DNA of 64,000 nucleotides from Macrostomum hystrix (Eukaryota > Platyhelminthes > Macrostomidae), in NCBI GenBank assembly GCA_950097015.1, contig CATNEN010000041.1:3498501-3562500 (forward strand), in the 5' to 3' direction. The position numbers and the translations under genes are program-made. The notes beneath the pieces are model-generated. The model saw only the letters and a program-made list of their open reading frames with translations. It was not told where the DNA came from and made no database searches. Below are positions 33,401-48,660 of the stretch, piece by piece. How positions within the stretch are numbered: the first letter of the stretch is position 1; each line of letters begins with the position of its first letter.

Positions 33401-36400
33401 TGTTGTGGCTGCTAGCCAAATAAGCGAGGCGAGGCCAAGTCCAGTTAACCAAGGGTGAGGGTGCTCTCTCGCGTAGCGAGAGCCGTGTATATATATTATT
33501 GAACCTCACATGTACATTGATTACATAAGTACCCTATGAGCAAATGTGCACATAGGCCATTCACAACATCATCCCCCCTCCAAAGAGGTGACAGGCAACG
33601 GGCGGGATGGCATAGTTTGAGACATGCATTTAATCAGTTCGTATCGCATGTGATTGCTCTCTCCACAACAGTCACTTGAGTCACATGTCGGTTCACACTC
33701 AATCGTGGGTCACGACACTGCCGAACCATTGAGGCGGTGCACGATGCCTCTCAGAACGACGCAGCGGTGGCATTGGTGGCGCCGGGCTTGTCGGCGCACC
33801 CGCTGGCTGGGGTGGCAGCTCACCGTCACCGTCATCGTCGCACCAGCCGCGGCGGTTGTCTGGGATGCAGCGGCTGATGTGCCAGCGACTGCCATCGGTT
33901 AGCGTCAGTGTGTTGCCGTTGCGACCGACGACCGTCATCGGCTCGGAGATGCCGCTGCCGAGTTTGCTTTTCTTCGGTCGGCGTACGCGGACACGACTGC
34001 CGACGGTCAATGCGGCGCTCCGCGGTTGCTGATTCTGCTTGGAAGGTTTCCGGCGACTTTCGGCTCGCTGCTGTTGTTCCTGGACGGTGCGCCGCAGCGC
34101 CTGGCTGGGCGCGGACTCAGGCTCGGCCGGTTGAAGCCGGTCAAGATGCAGGCGAAGCTTCCGCCCTAGCATCATCTCGGCCGGGGTCTTCTTGGTCAGC
34201 GCGTGTTCAGCCGATCGATACGCTAGCAGGAGTTCCTGCACAGCTTGCTTCATGGCCACGCCGTCGGCCAACAGGGCTCGTAGAGAAGACTTGATGAAGC
34301 CGTTGAACCTTTCGACTCCGCCGTTCTGCTGCGGACAATAGAATGGAGTCCGGCGATGCCTGATGCCAAGTGAGCTGAGGAAGTCCGTGAACTCGCTCGA
34401 CACGAATTGTGGTCCGTTGTCAGTTGTGATCTCGTCTGGCAGGCCCCAGCGGACGAACAGGCTGCGAAGGGCCTCGATGCAGGCAGTAGAGGTTACGGAT
34501 GAAGACGCGATGATCTCGGGCCACTTGGAGTAGAGGTCGTGGACTACGATGAGGAATCTGTGCGAATTTGGCGCTTCGGTTGCCGGGAGCTCTCCGACGA
34601 TGTCGACTTGGAGCTGTCTCCACGGGCCGGCTGGTAGTTCCGTGGTTGACCAGGGCACCTTGATCGGCTTGAACGCCTTCTCCGACAGAATGCAGGCACT
34701 GCAGTTCCTCACGAATGTCTCCACGTCGCTGTCAATGCGCGGCCACCAGACAGTTTCGCGGCATCGCGCCTTGACCTTCGCCACGCCGAGATGCCCTTGA
34801 TGCGCCTCCGTCAACACCAGGTCGCGGAGTGAGGCTGGGATGACCGCACGGCTGCCTCTCGCCAGACAGCGCCCGTCGTTCCACAGGCAGAGCTCGTGCT
34901 GCACCTGATGGAAACCCTTCAGGTCGCTAGGAGTCTCGGTGGGCCATCCGTTGAGCACGAACTGAACGACTCGCTGCAGTTGGTCATCGCTAGCTGTGGC
35001 CTCGGCGAGCTGAGCAACTGAAATAGGCTCGGAGCTCCTGGCAAGCACTAGGTTGATGTCTGACTCAGTTTGACGTTGATCAATCGATTCTTGGCCGATC
35101 TTTTTACGATCGTAGCCGTAGCGGGACAGAAAGTCAGGTTGGACGTTTAGCTTACCAGGAACATACTCGATGTCAAAATCGTAGACGAAGAGTCGCTCAC
35201 ACCAGCGTTGAAGCCGAAGAGGCCGCTGGCCGCTTCCGCGTGCTGTTAGCAGGGTGGTCAGAGCCTGGTGGTCGTTCAGCAGCTTGAACTTCCGGCCGTA
35301 CAGCAGAAGGTGCCAGTGCTCGCAGCTCCAGACGCAGGCCAGGGCCTCCTTCTCCGTCGCGGAGTAACGGCGCTCAGTGTCGGACAGAGCGCGCGAGGCG
35401 AAGGCGACTGGACGAAGTTGTCCACGCTCGTCAATTTGGCCCAGAGTAGCGCCCAGGGCGACGTCGCTGCTGTCACACGAGACGACTGTTTCGTGGCTCT
35501 GATCGAAGAATTTTAGGCACGGCGCGGATGAGATGAGCCGCTTGACCTCACTGAAGGCTGCCTCGCACTTCTTGTCCCAGTTCCAGGGCACATCCTTGCG
35601 CAGGAGTGCTGTCAGCGGCTCGGCGACATGCGACAGGTTCTTGATGTAGAACTGGAGAAACTTTGCGAAACCGAGGAAGGAAGCAAGCTCGGACGCGTTC
35701 GTCGGTGCCTTGAGTTGCTCTACTGACTCAGCGTGGGACTGAAGCGGCTGGATGCCGGTGGCGCTGATCCGATGTCCGACGAACTGGATCTCTGGAACCT
35801 TGAAAACGCACTTCTTGAGGTTGATGGTGACTCGGTGATGCAGCAGCTTGTCCAGGACTCGGAAAAGGCGTTTGTCATGCTCGGCTTCCGTTGCCGCGTG
35901 CACCGCGATGTCATCTTGATAGTGCATGACGCCGTCGATGCCTTCCAGGATCTTGCCGACGACCTTCTGGAAGGCCGCCGGAGCTGAGCTGATTCCGAAT
36001 GGCATTCGCTTGAATCGGTACAGGCCGGATTCTGTGTGGAAGCAGGTCAGGTTCTTGGCGTCTTCGTGCAGCGGCAGTTGCAGGTACGACTGGTTGAGAT
36101 CAATCCGCGAGAACCACTTGGAGTTGGAAAACTCGGTAACTAGGTCGGCGAATGTTGGCAGTGACATCGAGTCTGGGACAATCGCCTTGTTGACACTGCG
36201 CAGATCGACGCAGAGGCGAAGCTTCCCGTCAGACTTCCTGGCGCAAGTGACATTCGATTGCCAATCAGGAACGTCGCCTTCGGCGCGCTCGATGATGCCT
36301 TCTTCCTTCCAGCGATGGATCTCCGCAGCACACTCTTGGCGCAGAGCGAGCGGCAGCCGGCGCATCCGCTGGGCTACCGGCGGCACGGTCGGGTCTACCC

Positions 36401-39400
36401 TGGGGCGGTGGCAGAAGCCCTTGATCTCGCCGAGACCGGTGCCTAAAGTGTGGTACTTGGCAGGAATCCAATCTGGCATAGGTGGCATACCTGAAGCCTC
36501 GTTACCCGAGCTAATAGTGAAGATTTGATGGCCGGAAGGTCCGAGGACCTTGCAGTCGAGTTTGTCCATCAGGTCGATGCCCATCAGGTCGTCGCCGTCC
36601 ATCACAATTGTGAAGGTGAACAACGGAAGCTGAACGCCGTCGAACTCGACCCTGGCATCGATCTCGCCGGCGACGCTGATACTGGAGCCGTTGTAGGAAA
36701 GCAGCTTCTTGTCGCACGGGCGCAGAGGAATTTTGGATCCGAAGATTTTGCGGCTTGTCTCCATGCTGAGGATGGAGACTTTGGCGGCTGTGTCCACCAG
36801 TAACGGGATGCTGTGACCATTGATTCTTATGCTGGCCCTCTTGTATTGGCCTTTGTGGCTCGACCCGACAGCGAAGATACTCTGCTGTCTGGAGCTGTCT
36901 ATCTCGACGCCTTGAATCTTCTTTTGGCCTGAGGTCGGTGCCGTCGTGCTGCTCTTGCACACCTTGGCGAAGTGGTTGAGCCTCCCGCACTTCGTGCACG
37001 CCTTGCCTCGTGCCGCACAGCGCGGATCACTGCCTGTGCGGTGGCCTCGCTGGCCGCAGTGCGAGCAGCAGAACTGGTTCTGCTGACCCGTCTGGCGCTG
37101 CTTGGCGTCGTAGGAAGCTCTCTTAAAGTTGATCTTCTTGATGCTGTCGTCGGCTGCTGTCTTGCCAGTCAGCGACTTCTCACTGTGGACCGCCATTTCC
37201 ACCTGGGCTGCAATTTGGATTGCCCCGCCCAGCGTGAGCTCCTTCTCAAGTAGGAGTCTTTCGCGCACCTTTGAGGACGAGGTGCCAAAGATCAGCTGGT
37301 CCAGGATGAGGTCGTCATGGAGGACTCCAAACTGGCAGTCCTTGGCGGCATGGCGCAGATTTGCCACAAAGGCTTGCACGCCTTCGGCGCTTCGCTGGAC
37401 GCACTTCCGGAATTCGTGCCTCTTGGCATACACGCTCACTGCTGGCTGGAAGTGCTGCTTCAGGAGATCGCATGCCGCTGCTAGTGTTGTCGGAGCCGTT
37501 TCCTGGTCAGCCGAGAGAGTCCGGTAGATTCGTACTCCTTCGCGCCCAAGGCAGTGGGTGAGCAGCGCAATCTTCCTGGCTTCTTGCAGGCTATCGATTC
37601 CGGATGCTAGCAGGTAGGTGTCAAACTCAGCGGCCCAGATTTCCCACGAAACTGCAGGTGTTCCTGGGTTGTCCAGAAATGGTGGAGGTTCTCTGAGGTT
37701 CAGGCGTAGTGCTGGCGCTGTGGCATTCTCAGTGCTACCCATTTCCGATTGGCTCAACTGGCTGACTTGCAGTTGTGAGTGCCGTATGAGTGCGAAAGTC
37801 GCTTAGTGGGCCTGGCTGCCGTGAGTTGATTGGCTGGACTGCGCTGGTTTGGGGGGTTTGCTCTAACCCCTGCTTGCGATGCCAGTGTTGTGGCTGCTAG
37901 CCAAATAAGCGAGGCGAGGCCAAGTCCAGTTAACCAAGGGTGAGGGTGCTCTCTCGCGTAGCGAGAGCCGTGTATATATATTATTGAACCTCACATGTAC
38001 ATTGATTACATAAGTACCCTATGAGCAAATGTGCACATAGGCCATTCACAACAGTAAAGTCTTTCTTAAAATTCTAATATAAATAACTAAGTTTTAAAGA
38101 TTTCTCAACCCTTTGTCTCCAGAGTCTTGCAAATTCAGCTTTAAAGTTCTCTTTTGTCGATTTATGGACTCTATTTTTGTGATCAGGAGACAGTTTTGCA
38201 TTACGTTGCTGTTTATTTTTGCCGTGATAGCGCAGCCAGTGTAAAGAGAATGGTTACTAATTTCGAGACAATAGAGTCTTGTCGATTAGATAGTAAAGCC
38301 CAGTACTGAATACTTCTTTTCTGTATGTTGTAAAGAAGAGGGAGCCTACCCAGTTATGAACGCGGGAGCTGTTGCTGTCAGTTTTTGGTTTACCTGGAGA
38401 ATGGCTTTACAATTCCTAAAATTTATTCTTTCAATTACACTTCTGTCCCATGGTCCATAGTTCCAAGACATAATGGCTCCCCATGCCTCTGAGGCACAAT
38501 GCTAACTATCATCAGGCTGTGCAAAATTGTATAAGTTGTTTGAGTTTAACCACTCGAAACCCAGATAATTTCTACGAAGCATTATTGGATATCCACACTT
38601 GCTAATAAGTTATTTAACATGAGAGTCCGCTGTTCCCTTTGTGTTCATGTGGAAGCCCAGGTATTTCCATTCCTGGATGGATTTAACTAGGCTACCCTGT
38701 GAAAACAATCGTGCTCTATTCTTAGGGAGCTAGTAGCTGCAGCTCATCAGCTTTAATTGTTTTCTGTGTGTTGGTTTCTAGATTCTAGTTTCTAGTTTCT
38801 GGATTCTAGTTTCTGAATTTGACAGAATTCTGAGACGTTGTCTATATAGGCCCTTTTGAATTGCCACTAAATCTTCGCCAAATATTACTAAGTCATCGCA
38901 GTAAGGCAGATTGTTTATCTCCTCATTCTGTATAAACGTGTCACTATGAAAGGGGTTATTGAGAATTGAAGTGTGTGAGCGTTATTGATTGACTTGGTTC
39001 ACTACTTCAGCTTTGCAATTGCTAATTGACTTAAGCAGCTCTGCTTGACGTTCATTGGTCCTTGCCTCCAATTCTTGTTTTAAGCTTGTATAGCTATAGA
39101 CTGAAACGCGTTGCGCGTCTTTTGAAAACTGTCTAGGCAGAGACTATTCGAGAGTTGTTTTATTTCACTGAGTGCTGCAGCAAAGCCTTCCTCGACTACT
39201 TTCAGCCGCTTTAAGTCCGTGTCCAAGAGGTCATGTTCTGTGTTTGTGGTTGCATCGACAAGTACTGCCTCGGCCTGGACTGCAGTGGAGTTCTTTTCAA
39301 GAGATCTTGCAGGTGAAGACTTTTTCTTGCGAATTTTACGCCAGGCCCGTGGGGCTTTGAATTCGGAGCCAGCTTCGACTGCGCTGATTGACTCAATCTC

Positions 39401-40518
39401 GCGGTCTCTTACATTTTCTGCCTGTTCATCCACTTCCGTCGTCTTCCTTTTTAAAAAACCTGTTCTACTGGTTTGAGTTGGAGCTGGCTGACTGAGGAAC
39501 GAGATATCTACTGATACTTCTGCCAGCTGAGGCAGATCTGCTGATATTGCCTGATGGCTTGCTGGTTGGGTGCATTTGCATTTCACCTGATTTTTGACTA
39601 GAAGATCCTGTACCAGCAGTGTTTTTAATTTCCATATCAACACTTATGCTGGCTGTTGATGTGCCGGAATGTCACGTTGATACGAGGTGGACATTATCCA
39701 GCTTTAAGAACAGCATGCTTGAAAGCTTATTGAGAGTCGCCCTGCATAACTACCATTGCTACCAGGCTGCATATTTACCATGTAGCGGCCTCCTTCCTGA
39801 ATGTAATGGAGAGCCCTCTTGTGGCACCGAGGGACAAGCTGGCAATTGTTGGATGGTCGCATAAGCATGGCTCGTTGTCCTGGTGAAAACCTATGGAGTC
39901 ATCGCATCTCTGTAAAGGTTTAGCGGAGCACTGTTGAAATCAACTCCAAAGAGAGAAGCTGTTTTATAGCTACATGGTAGGAGATCAGTAGGAGAAGTAG
40001 GAGTCTAATAAAGAGTAGTCACAAAAATTGACACCAAAGCGACATAGAAAGCGACCAATCTATTTATATATTATCTGTGGTAGTCTGCGATCACAATCGC
40101 CTGGGAACTGAAGGAGATTACCTCACAAAGGAATCGCTACATAGCTGATTTACCGGAATTTTTTAAGTGTTGCTGCAAAACTGTCTCGCCATATGCAGGC
40201 TATCACGGTATAGTAAAAACCACACCATCCCGCAGATCGATGCAGTATACTACAACACGTGGCAAGCACAGGTCCACGGTAAAAAGTGGTGGCGCCTGAG
40301 ACCACCTCTTAACTGCTACTACACTTGCAGACATGTTTACCAGGTTCTACTGCGACCTGGAGACATAAGTAAGTCTTACGCCATCGATTTTATATTTATT
40401 AATAATTTATTTATACATCAGACTAATTTCAGTTGCTTTGAGAACGTCAAAGTGGATCCACGAGACGGAAGTAGCGGCTGGGGAAATCAGCATTGCGCTG
40501 GGCGCGGAGTTCGACTAA
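23826..40518 (+). CDS. Membrane-anchored JmjC/Cupin_8 oxygenase (328 aa, four exons)
   Basis: Exons 23826-24457, 25853-25988, 40236-40368 and 40433-40518 join in phase (632+136+133+86 nt, 329 codons with stop). The protein has a short basic N-terminus (TTASRRP), a Leu-rich signal anchor (about residues 9-29), then a lumenal or extracellular cupin fold. Motifs: VPVVVRGGAANWPAV, SRGSWYVGW, YKRPSFLAND, EWIFVGGSGKGAPAH, IDAVYYNTWQAQVHGKKWW, LLRPGDI and SKWIHETEVAAGEISIALG. The iron triad is H256-x-D258...H310. The family is Fe(II)/2-oxoglutarate-dependent JmjC hydroxylases or demethylases. A secretory-pathway member would act on secreted or membrane proteins, but the substrate is unknown. The gene runs convergent with the AMPK gene. 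A 5-codon-longer form could start at 23796 plus five further codons. Confidence 0.88.
24519..25565. mobile_element. Short LTR-flanked (TRIM-like) element in intron 1
   Basis: Direct repeats at 24519-24683 and 25397-25565 share ttgtgcacctgcc, tagaatgtac, aatcgatt.gttaaatata and tgtcatct.gtt in the same order, roughly 80% identical. They flank about 710 bp of GC-rich sequence with no RT, protease or integrase motif. A plus-strand reading from 24859 to 25281 (Ser/Arg-rich) could be a gag remnant. This looks like a non-autonomous LTR retrotransposon, old enough for the repeats to have diverged. I could not define a target duplication. Confidence 0.6.
25566..25852. other. End of JmjC intron 1
   Basis: Intron sequence leading to the acceptor aacacag|GAACGTATGC at 25852/25853. 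A reading frame crosses the acceptor from 25642, but it is out of frame with the JmjC exon and is not a gene. Confidence 0.6.
25853..25988 (+). CDS. JmjC gene exon 2: central cupin strands and iron-ligand His
   Basis: 136 nt. It restores TGG (Trp) across the junction and reads NVCNQRVARQLRRLYKRPSF, then EWIFVGGSGKGAPAH, ending at the His of the HxD motif with donor CAT|GTAAGA. No start codon is needed; the assignment rests on phase and on fit to exon 3, 14 kb away, which begins Ile-Asp. Confidence 0.85.
25989..27052. other. Start of the 14-kb JmjC intron 2
   Basis: No coding signal apart from the downstream relics. A 14-bp perfect inverted repeat lies at 26056-26090. The GC-rich stretch before 27052 (about 26450-27000) may hold the decayed LTR of the Gypsy fragment that follows, but I could not find a second copy to prove it. 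Confidence 0.4.
26056..26090. repeat. Perfect 14-bp hairpin
   Basis: atactcgtacatga and its exact complement tcatgtacgagtat are separated by a 7-base loop (gataccg). It may be a transposon terminus, a fold in the pre-mRNA, or chance. Confidence 0.6.
27053..27298 (-). pseudogene. C-terminal fragment of a Gypsy-type polyprotein
   Basis: 81 codons on the minus strand reading TTVVLENGKRWHLRRCAL and NRVRQAPIRYP. This matches the tail of Gypsy integrases; the intact element nearby has a comparable GNTLTLTDGSRWHISRC and RRSERHRAPPQW. Only the tail is left, followed on the plus side by a LINE relic. Confidence 0.6.
27340..28575 (+). pseudogene. Relic of an APE-type non-LTR retrotransposon (5' half)
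   Basis: Plus-strand pieces in different frames. First LLLLLAGIEPKPGP, a decayed 2A-like motif (27443-27469). Then apurinic endonuclease strands: HNKGGGLCILVKSGLNY, SNFNAHNVVWHSLL, LTSTDISLATLD and the terminal TLGSDHMPILLTI. Then the linker SELWRTIKNLNGKGR and a shifted AKAFNKQFFDQTHP. Several frameshifts and stops break it, and the RT is missing. It is a second LINE lineage, opposite in strand to the 29107-32913 element. Confidence 0.7.
29107..32913 (-). mobile_element. APE-RT-RNase H LINE with a 2A-like peptide, inserted in the DIRS RT
   Basis: 3.8 kb on the minus strand, flanked by a 12-bp target duplication (cgattttctcgt at 29095-29106, cgattttatcgt at 32914-32925, one mismatch), with a ctaactaacta-type 3' tail at the 29107 end. 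Order of coding: Pro/Ala-rich leader, GDVETNPGP (32699-32725), endonuclease (ILQLNAAGLRARKLELLHFL, VFLGDINAHDGMWDE, HIGSDHLPIVIEI), RT (SAPGLDGISNLML, AGFRRGRSTEEQIAA), then RNase H (ALELWTDGSASGG, SLRAEECALR, QWVPGHC). Frameshifts near 31080, 30680 and 30250 and a YAND catalytic box (normally YxDD) make it inactive. APE plus RNase H points to the I, R1, LOA or ingi-type group. Confidence 0.85.
32699..32725 (-). other. 2A-like ribosome-skipping motif GDVETNPGP
   Basis: The nine residues match the 2A consensus D-V/I-E-x-N-P-G-P exactly. They lie between the leader and the endonuclease of the LINE. In 2A peptides the ribosome fails to form the last Gly-Pro bond, releasing the upstream peptide. 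Such motifs are known at the N-terminus of some APE-type non-LTR retrotransposons. Activity here is not proven. Confidence 0.8.
33091..33400. other. Intron segment between DIRS relic and Gypsy element
   Basis: AT-rich, with a ctaaaaaaatctaaaactta stretch and an imperfect agggttagggt near 33366. I see no gene. The last five bases (33396-33400, gtaaa) are the left target duplication of the Gypsy element. Confidence 0.5.
33401..33568 (-). repeat. Gypsy 3' LTR
   Basis: 168 bp, starts TG and ends CA, with a TATA-like tatatatatta inside and a ctctcgcgtagcgagag hairpin. It matches the other LTR at every base I compared. Confidence 0.93.
33569..33583 (-). other. Polypurine tract of the Gypsy element
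   Basis: On the element strand GGAGGGGGGATGA lies directly before the 3' LTR, the expected site of plus-strand DNA priming. Confidence 0.7.
33699..37757 (-). CDS. Gypsy gag-pol polyprotein (1352 aa, intact)
   Basis: Single frame. Gag occupies about residues 1-270 and ends with zinc knuckles (CCSHCGQRGHRTGSDPRC and CTKCGRLNHFAKVC, about 230-267). The protease has LLVDTAAKVSIL (Asp322; DTA in place of DTG). RT covers about 460-700, with RIDLNQSYLQLPL, MPFGISSAPAAFQ and the catalytic box YQDD (613-616). RNase H follows (VVSCDSSDVALGATL, about 760-880). Integrase has an HHCC domain (HQGHL...CSAC, about 985-1022) and D1052, D1113, E1149. It ends in a basic tail without a chromodomain. It encodes the whole retrotransposition machinery. 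No envelope ORF is present. Gag and pol are fused, so no frameshift signal is needed. Confidence 0.95.
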   Translation of the reverse strand: MSQSEMGSTENATAPALRLNLREPPPFLDNPGTPAVSWEIWAAEFDTYLLASGIDSLQEARKIALLTHCLGREGVRIYRTLSADQETAPTTLAAACDLLKQHFQPAVSVYAKRHEFRKCVQRSAEGVQAFVANLRHAAKDCQFGVLHDDLILDQLIFGTSSSKVRERLLLEKELTLGGAIQIAAQVEMAVHSEKSLTGKTAADDSIKKINFKRASYDAKQRQTGQQNQFCCSHCGQRGHRTGSDPRCAARGKACTKCGRLNHFAKVCKSSTTAPTSGQKKIQGVEIDSSRQQSIFAVGSSHKGQYKRASIRINGHSIPLLVDTAAKVSILSMETSRKIFGSKIPLRPCDKKLLSYNGSSISVAGEIDARVEFDGVQLPLFTFTIVMDGDDLMGIDLMDKLDCKVLGPSGHQIFTISSGNEASGMPPMPDWIPAKYHTLGTGLGEIKGFCHRPRVDPTVPPVAQRMRRLPLALRQECAAEIHRWKEEGIIERAEGDVPDWQSNVTCARKSDGKLRLCVDLRSVNKAIVPDSMSLPTFADLVTEFSNSKWFSRIDLNQSYLQLPLHEDAKNLTCFHTESGLYRFKRMPFGISSAPAAFQKVVGKILEGIDGVMHYQDDIAVHAATEAEHDKRLFRVLDKLLHHRVTINLKKCVFKVPEIQFVGHRISATGIQPLQSHAESVEQLKAPTNASELASFLGFAKFLQFYIKNLSHVAEPLTALLRKDVPWNWDKKCEAAFSEVKRLISSAPCLKFFDQSHETVVSCDSSDVALGATLGQIDERGQLRPVAFASRALSDTERRYSATEKEALACVWSCEHWHLLLYGRKFKLLNDHQALTTLLTARGSGQRPLRLQRWCERLFVYDFDIEYVPGKLNVQPDFLSRYGYDRKKIGQESIDQRQTESDINLVLARSSEPISVAQLAEATASDDQLQRVVQFVLNGWPTETPSDLKGFHQVQHELCLWNDGRCLARGSRAVIPASLRDLVLTEAHQGHLGVAKVKARCRETVWWPRIDSDVETFVRNCSACILSEKAFKPIKVPWSTTELPAGPWRQLQVDIVGELPATEAPNSHRFLIVVHDLYSKWPEIIASSSVTSTACIEALRSLFVRWGLPDEITTDNGPQFVSSEFTDFLSSLGIRHRRTPFYCPQQNGGVERFNGFIKSSLRALLADGVAMKQAVQELLLAYRSAEHALTKKTPAEMMLGRKLRLHLDRLQPAEPESAPSQALRRTVQEQQQRAESRRKPSKQNQQPRSAALTVGSRVRVRRPKKSKLGSGISEPMTVVGRNGNTLTLTDGSRWHISRCIPDNRRGWCDDDGDGELPPQPAGAPTSPAPPMPPLRRSERHRAPPQWFGSVVTHD
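37867..37884 (-). other. Gypsy primer-binding site
   Basis: On the element strand TGGCATCGCAAGCAGGGG begins one base after the 5' LTR. The leading TGG pairs with the CCA end of a tRNA. I cannot name the tRNA with confidence. Confidence 0.7.
37886..38053 (-). repeat. Gypsy 5' LTR
   Basis: 168 bp, matching the 3' LTR. It should contain the element promoter; tgtatatatatta in the middle is the likely TATA region. Confidence 0.93.
38340..39000 (-). pseudogene. Relic of a non-LTR reverse transcriptase
   Basis: Minus-strand translation shows INNLPYCDDLVIFGEDLVAI (a YxDD box), then EWKYLGFHMNTKGTA and AWGAIMSWNYGPWDRSVIER, separated by stops and small indels. This is the palm and thumb part of a LINE RT, old and dead. 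The plus strand has no frame. Confidence 0.6.
39080..39643 (-). pseudogene. Lys/Glu-rich ORF of 187 codons, possibly the upstream part of the same element
   Basis: An open minus-strand frame (FLKRKTTEVDEQAENV, WRKIRKKKSSPARSLEKN, VVEEGFAAALSEIKQLSNSL). I do not recognise a domain. It lies just upstream, on the same strand, of the RT relic at 38340-39000, so it may be an ORF1 or N-terminal remnant. It could also be chance. Confidence 0.35.
39644..40235. other. End of JmjC intron 2
   Basis: No convincing feature until the acceptor ccgcag|ATCGATGC at 40235/40236. Confidence 0.5.
40236..40518 (+). CDS. JmjC gene exons 3-4: catalytic core and C-terminus
   Basis: Exon 3 (40236-40368) begins with the Ile-Asp of the HxD motif and reads VYYNTWQAQVHGKKWWRLRP and QVLLRPGDI, then donor ATAA|GTAAGT. 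A 64-nt intron follows. Exon 4 (40433-40518) starts after ATTTCAG, completes ALRTSKWIHETEVAAGEISI with the distal His ligand, and stops at TAA 40516-40518. The Lys in HGKKWW is a candidate 2-oxoglutarate ligand. Confidence 0.85.
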
Positions 40519-40582
40519 ACTCCCACAACTTTGACATGCAGTACGTGTTGTACTTAATGAGTGTGTACTCCTTGCCATCCCA

Positions 40583-40610
40583 AATAAAAAGACGGAAATG
40601 CAGAAATAAA
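40583..40610 (+). terminator. Polyadenylation signals of the JmjC gene
   Basis: AATAAA at 40583-40588 and again at 40605-40610, 65-90 bp after the stop codon. This is consistent with 3'-end formation here. Confidence 0.65.
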
Positions 40611-41475
40611 ACACAATGAGTAAACTATTAGCAGGAAGTAAAAACTGACATGGCTGCCACAATTTCACATACCAGCACTGAGCTGATCACTAATATATGA
40701 GCTAATAAAAGTAAGTGTAATTATGCGCATAATATATTTGACTGGGAATAAGAACGTTTTTGCACAACAACTAAACTGCGAATCATTAGACGAAAAAAAC
40801 AATGCATAAAATTAAAATTGAGAGGCAGATAGTACAATAAATTTCTTTTCGTGACTATAAAAATATGATTGCAGTTTTAAAAGGACAGATCCACTAATAG
40901 CTAAAGGAATCAGATCAATACATCTAATTATGTATTACTGGGCTATGAGCACTTTTTAATGCCTCCTAAGCTCAGGTTCATGAAGTGAAATCAAATGGCA
41001 ATTCGAATCAGGGCTGACGCTTAAAAAAGTTCAACAAAAGATCTGCCTAGAAAAAAACAATGCGCTTGCGCAGAATCTTACGCTTTAGATTGAGCACTGT
41101 CTAGAATAGTTTAAAATATTCGAGCTAGCATAGAATCCATTATAGGACAGCAGAATCAAATCTTGCCGACTAACTTTCGACTAAAAGAGCAGATCTCCTA
41201 CTTAAGGACTCTCGTGTGATTCATTATCTGGTAAAAAGATAATATGTCTGCTATGAACATCTGAAGCGACACATGCCGAGTGGCCTAACGCGAAATGAAA
41301 TTATACGTTCACACTGTCAGCCCTGGGATAGCGCTTATATTCAAGCTAGGTTAATTAGGATAGTATACATACGAGCTAGCAATGTAGCAATGTTTTATCG
41401 TTAATTGTGGGTTTTCCATTGCTTACTGAAATAATAACAAAAGCATCTTAAGAAGCCTAAAACTCTATGCATCGA
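40611..41475. other. Convergent intergenic region between JmjC and AMPK genes
   Basis: AT-rich; the 3' ends of both genes face each other. I see no gene, and no clear AATAAA for the minus-strand AMPK gene. Confidence 0.5.
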
Positions 41476-47929
<6,454 letters not shown>

Positions 47930-48300
47930 CCCTGTTTGAGCGTATTGGTACGTCAGAAGTGTCGAAAGTGACTTGCTGTTGACTGCTGAGTAGGCCTAGC
48001 ATTGTGCAGCATGCTACAGCTGTAGCTAGTCCGCTGCTGACCAAAAACCACCATGAGAGAAGTCTGCAATGGGCCAGTTCCAACCTTAAGACAGATTTCT
48101 AAAGAGACAGTTCTGTTTACAGACAAGACTTGTGCCACATTAGATGGACCTGATGGCTGGTCCAGAGGCTAGACACCATCAGGGACTTGGTGGACCCCCG
48201 ACCAAGTGCATCATCAACAAAGAGGCGAGGGCATTATGATCTAGGCAGGAATTATCAACAGCATTCTTGTGAGCCCAATCCTTGTTCCTAAAAGTGTTAA
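47930..48300 (+). pseudogene. Relic of a Tc1-type transposase
   Basis: Plus-strand pieces read HHERSLQWASSNLKTDF, then VLFTDKTCATLDGPDGWSRG and RGEGIMIWAGI-like sequence with stops and shifts. TDEx...TLDGPDGW...RxxGGGxxMxWxxI is the catalytic core of Tc1/mariner relatives. Terminal repeats were not found. Confidence 0.6.
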
Positions 48301-48409
48301 GATCATAGTAGGCCCCTAGCCTCCTATTGTGAGTTCCCAGAGACCAACTTTGTTTTGTGATAAAGAACAGAGAAAATGTTTTTAATGGCATTTTAGTATT
48401 CCTAAACTG

Positions 48410-48660
48410 TATTAGATTCTTGCTAATCTGTAGGCTTAGAGTTTTGCTAAACTGCATTAGTGATTCTTGCTATTCTTACTCTTATATTCTTATGAAACTG
48501 TGCTTGAATCTTGCTAAACTTCATTTGAATCATGCTAATTTTGCTAAACTGCTAAAAATTCTTGCTAGCCTACATTCAATCAATTCTTACTAAACTGCAA
48601 AATATTTTTTGTTTTAGGCATAACTCTATTAGAATCTTGCTAAACTGCATTCAATTCTCA
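48410..48660. repeat. Degenerate 20-bp tandem repeat (cttgctaaactgcatt)
   Basis: About ten loosely conserved copies of attcttgctaaactgcatt in a T-rich tract. I see no coding potential. Confidence 0.6.

Larger units (their letters stand above)
33401..38053 (-). mobile_element. Complete Gypsy LTR retrotransposon
   Basis: 4,653 bp. LTRs of 168 bp at 33401-33568 and 37886-38053 (TGTTGTGG...CACAACA) read identical by eye. The 5-bp target duplication is gtaaa (33396-33400 and 38054-38058). A primer-binding site follows the 5' LTR (37867-37884) and a purine tract precedes the 3' LTR (33569-33580). One gag-pol ORF is fully open. Identical LTRs, intact ORF and perfect duplication indicate a very recent insertion. 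It lies antisense in JmjC intron 2. Confidence 0.96.

Noticed and set aside
35926-36528. 200-codon plus-strand ORF and others across 33654-37806
   Set aside because: Antisense to the intact Gypsy gag-pol, with no domain of their own.
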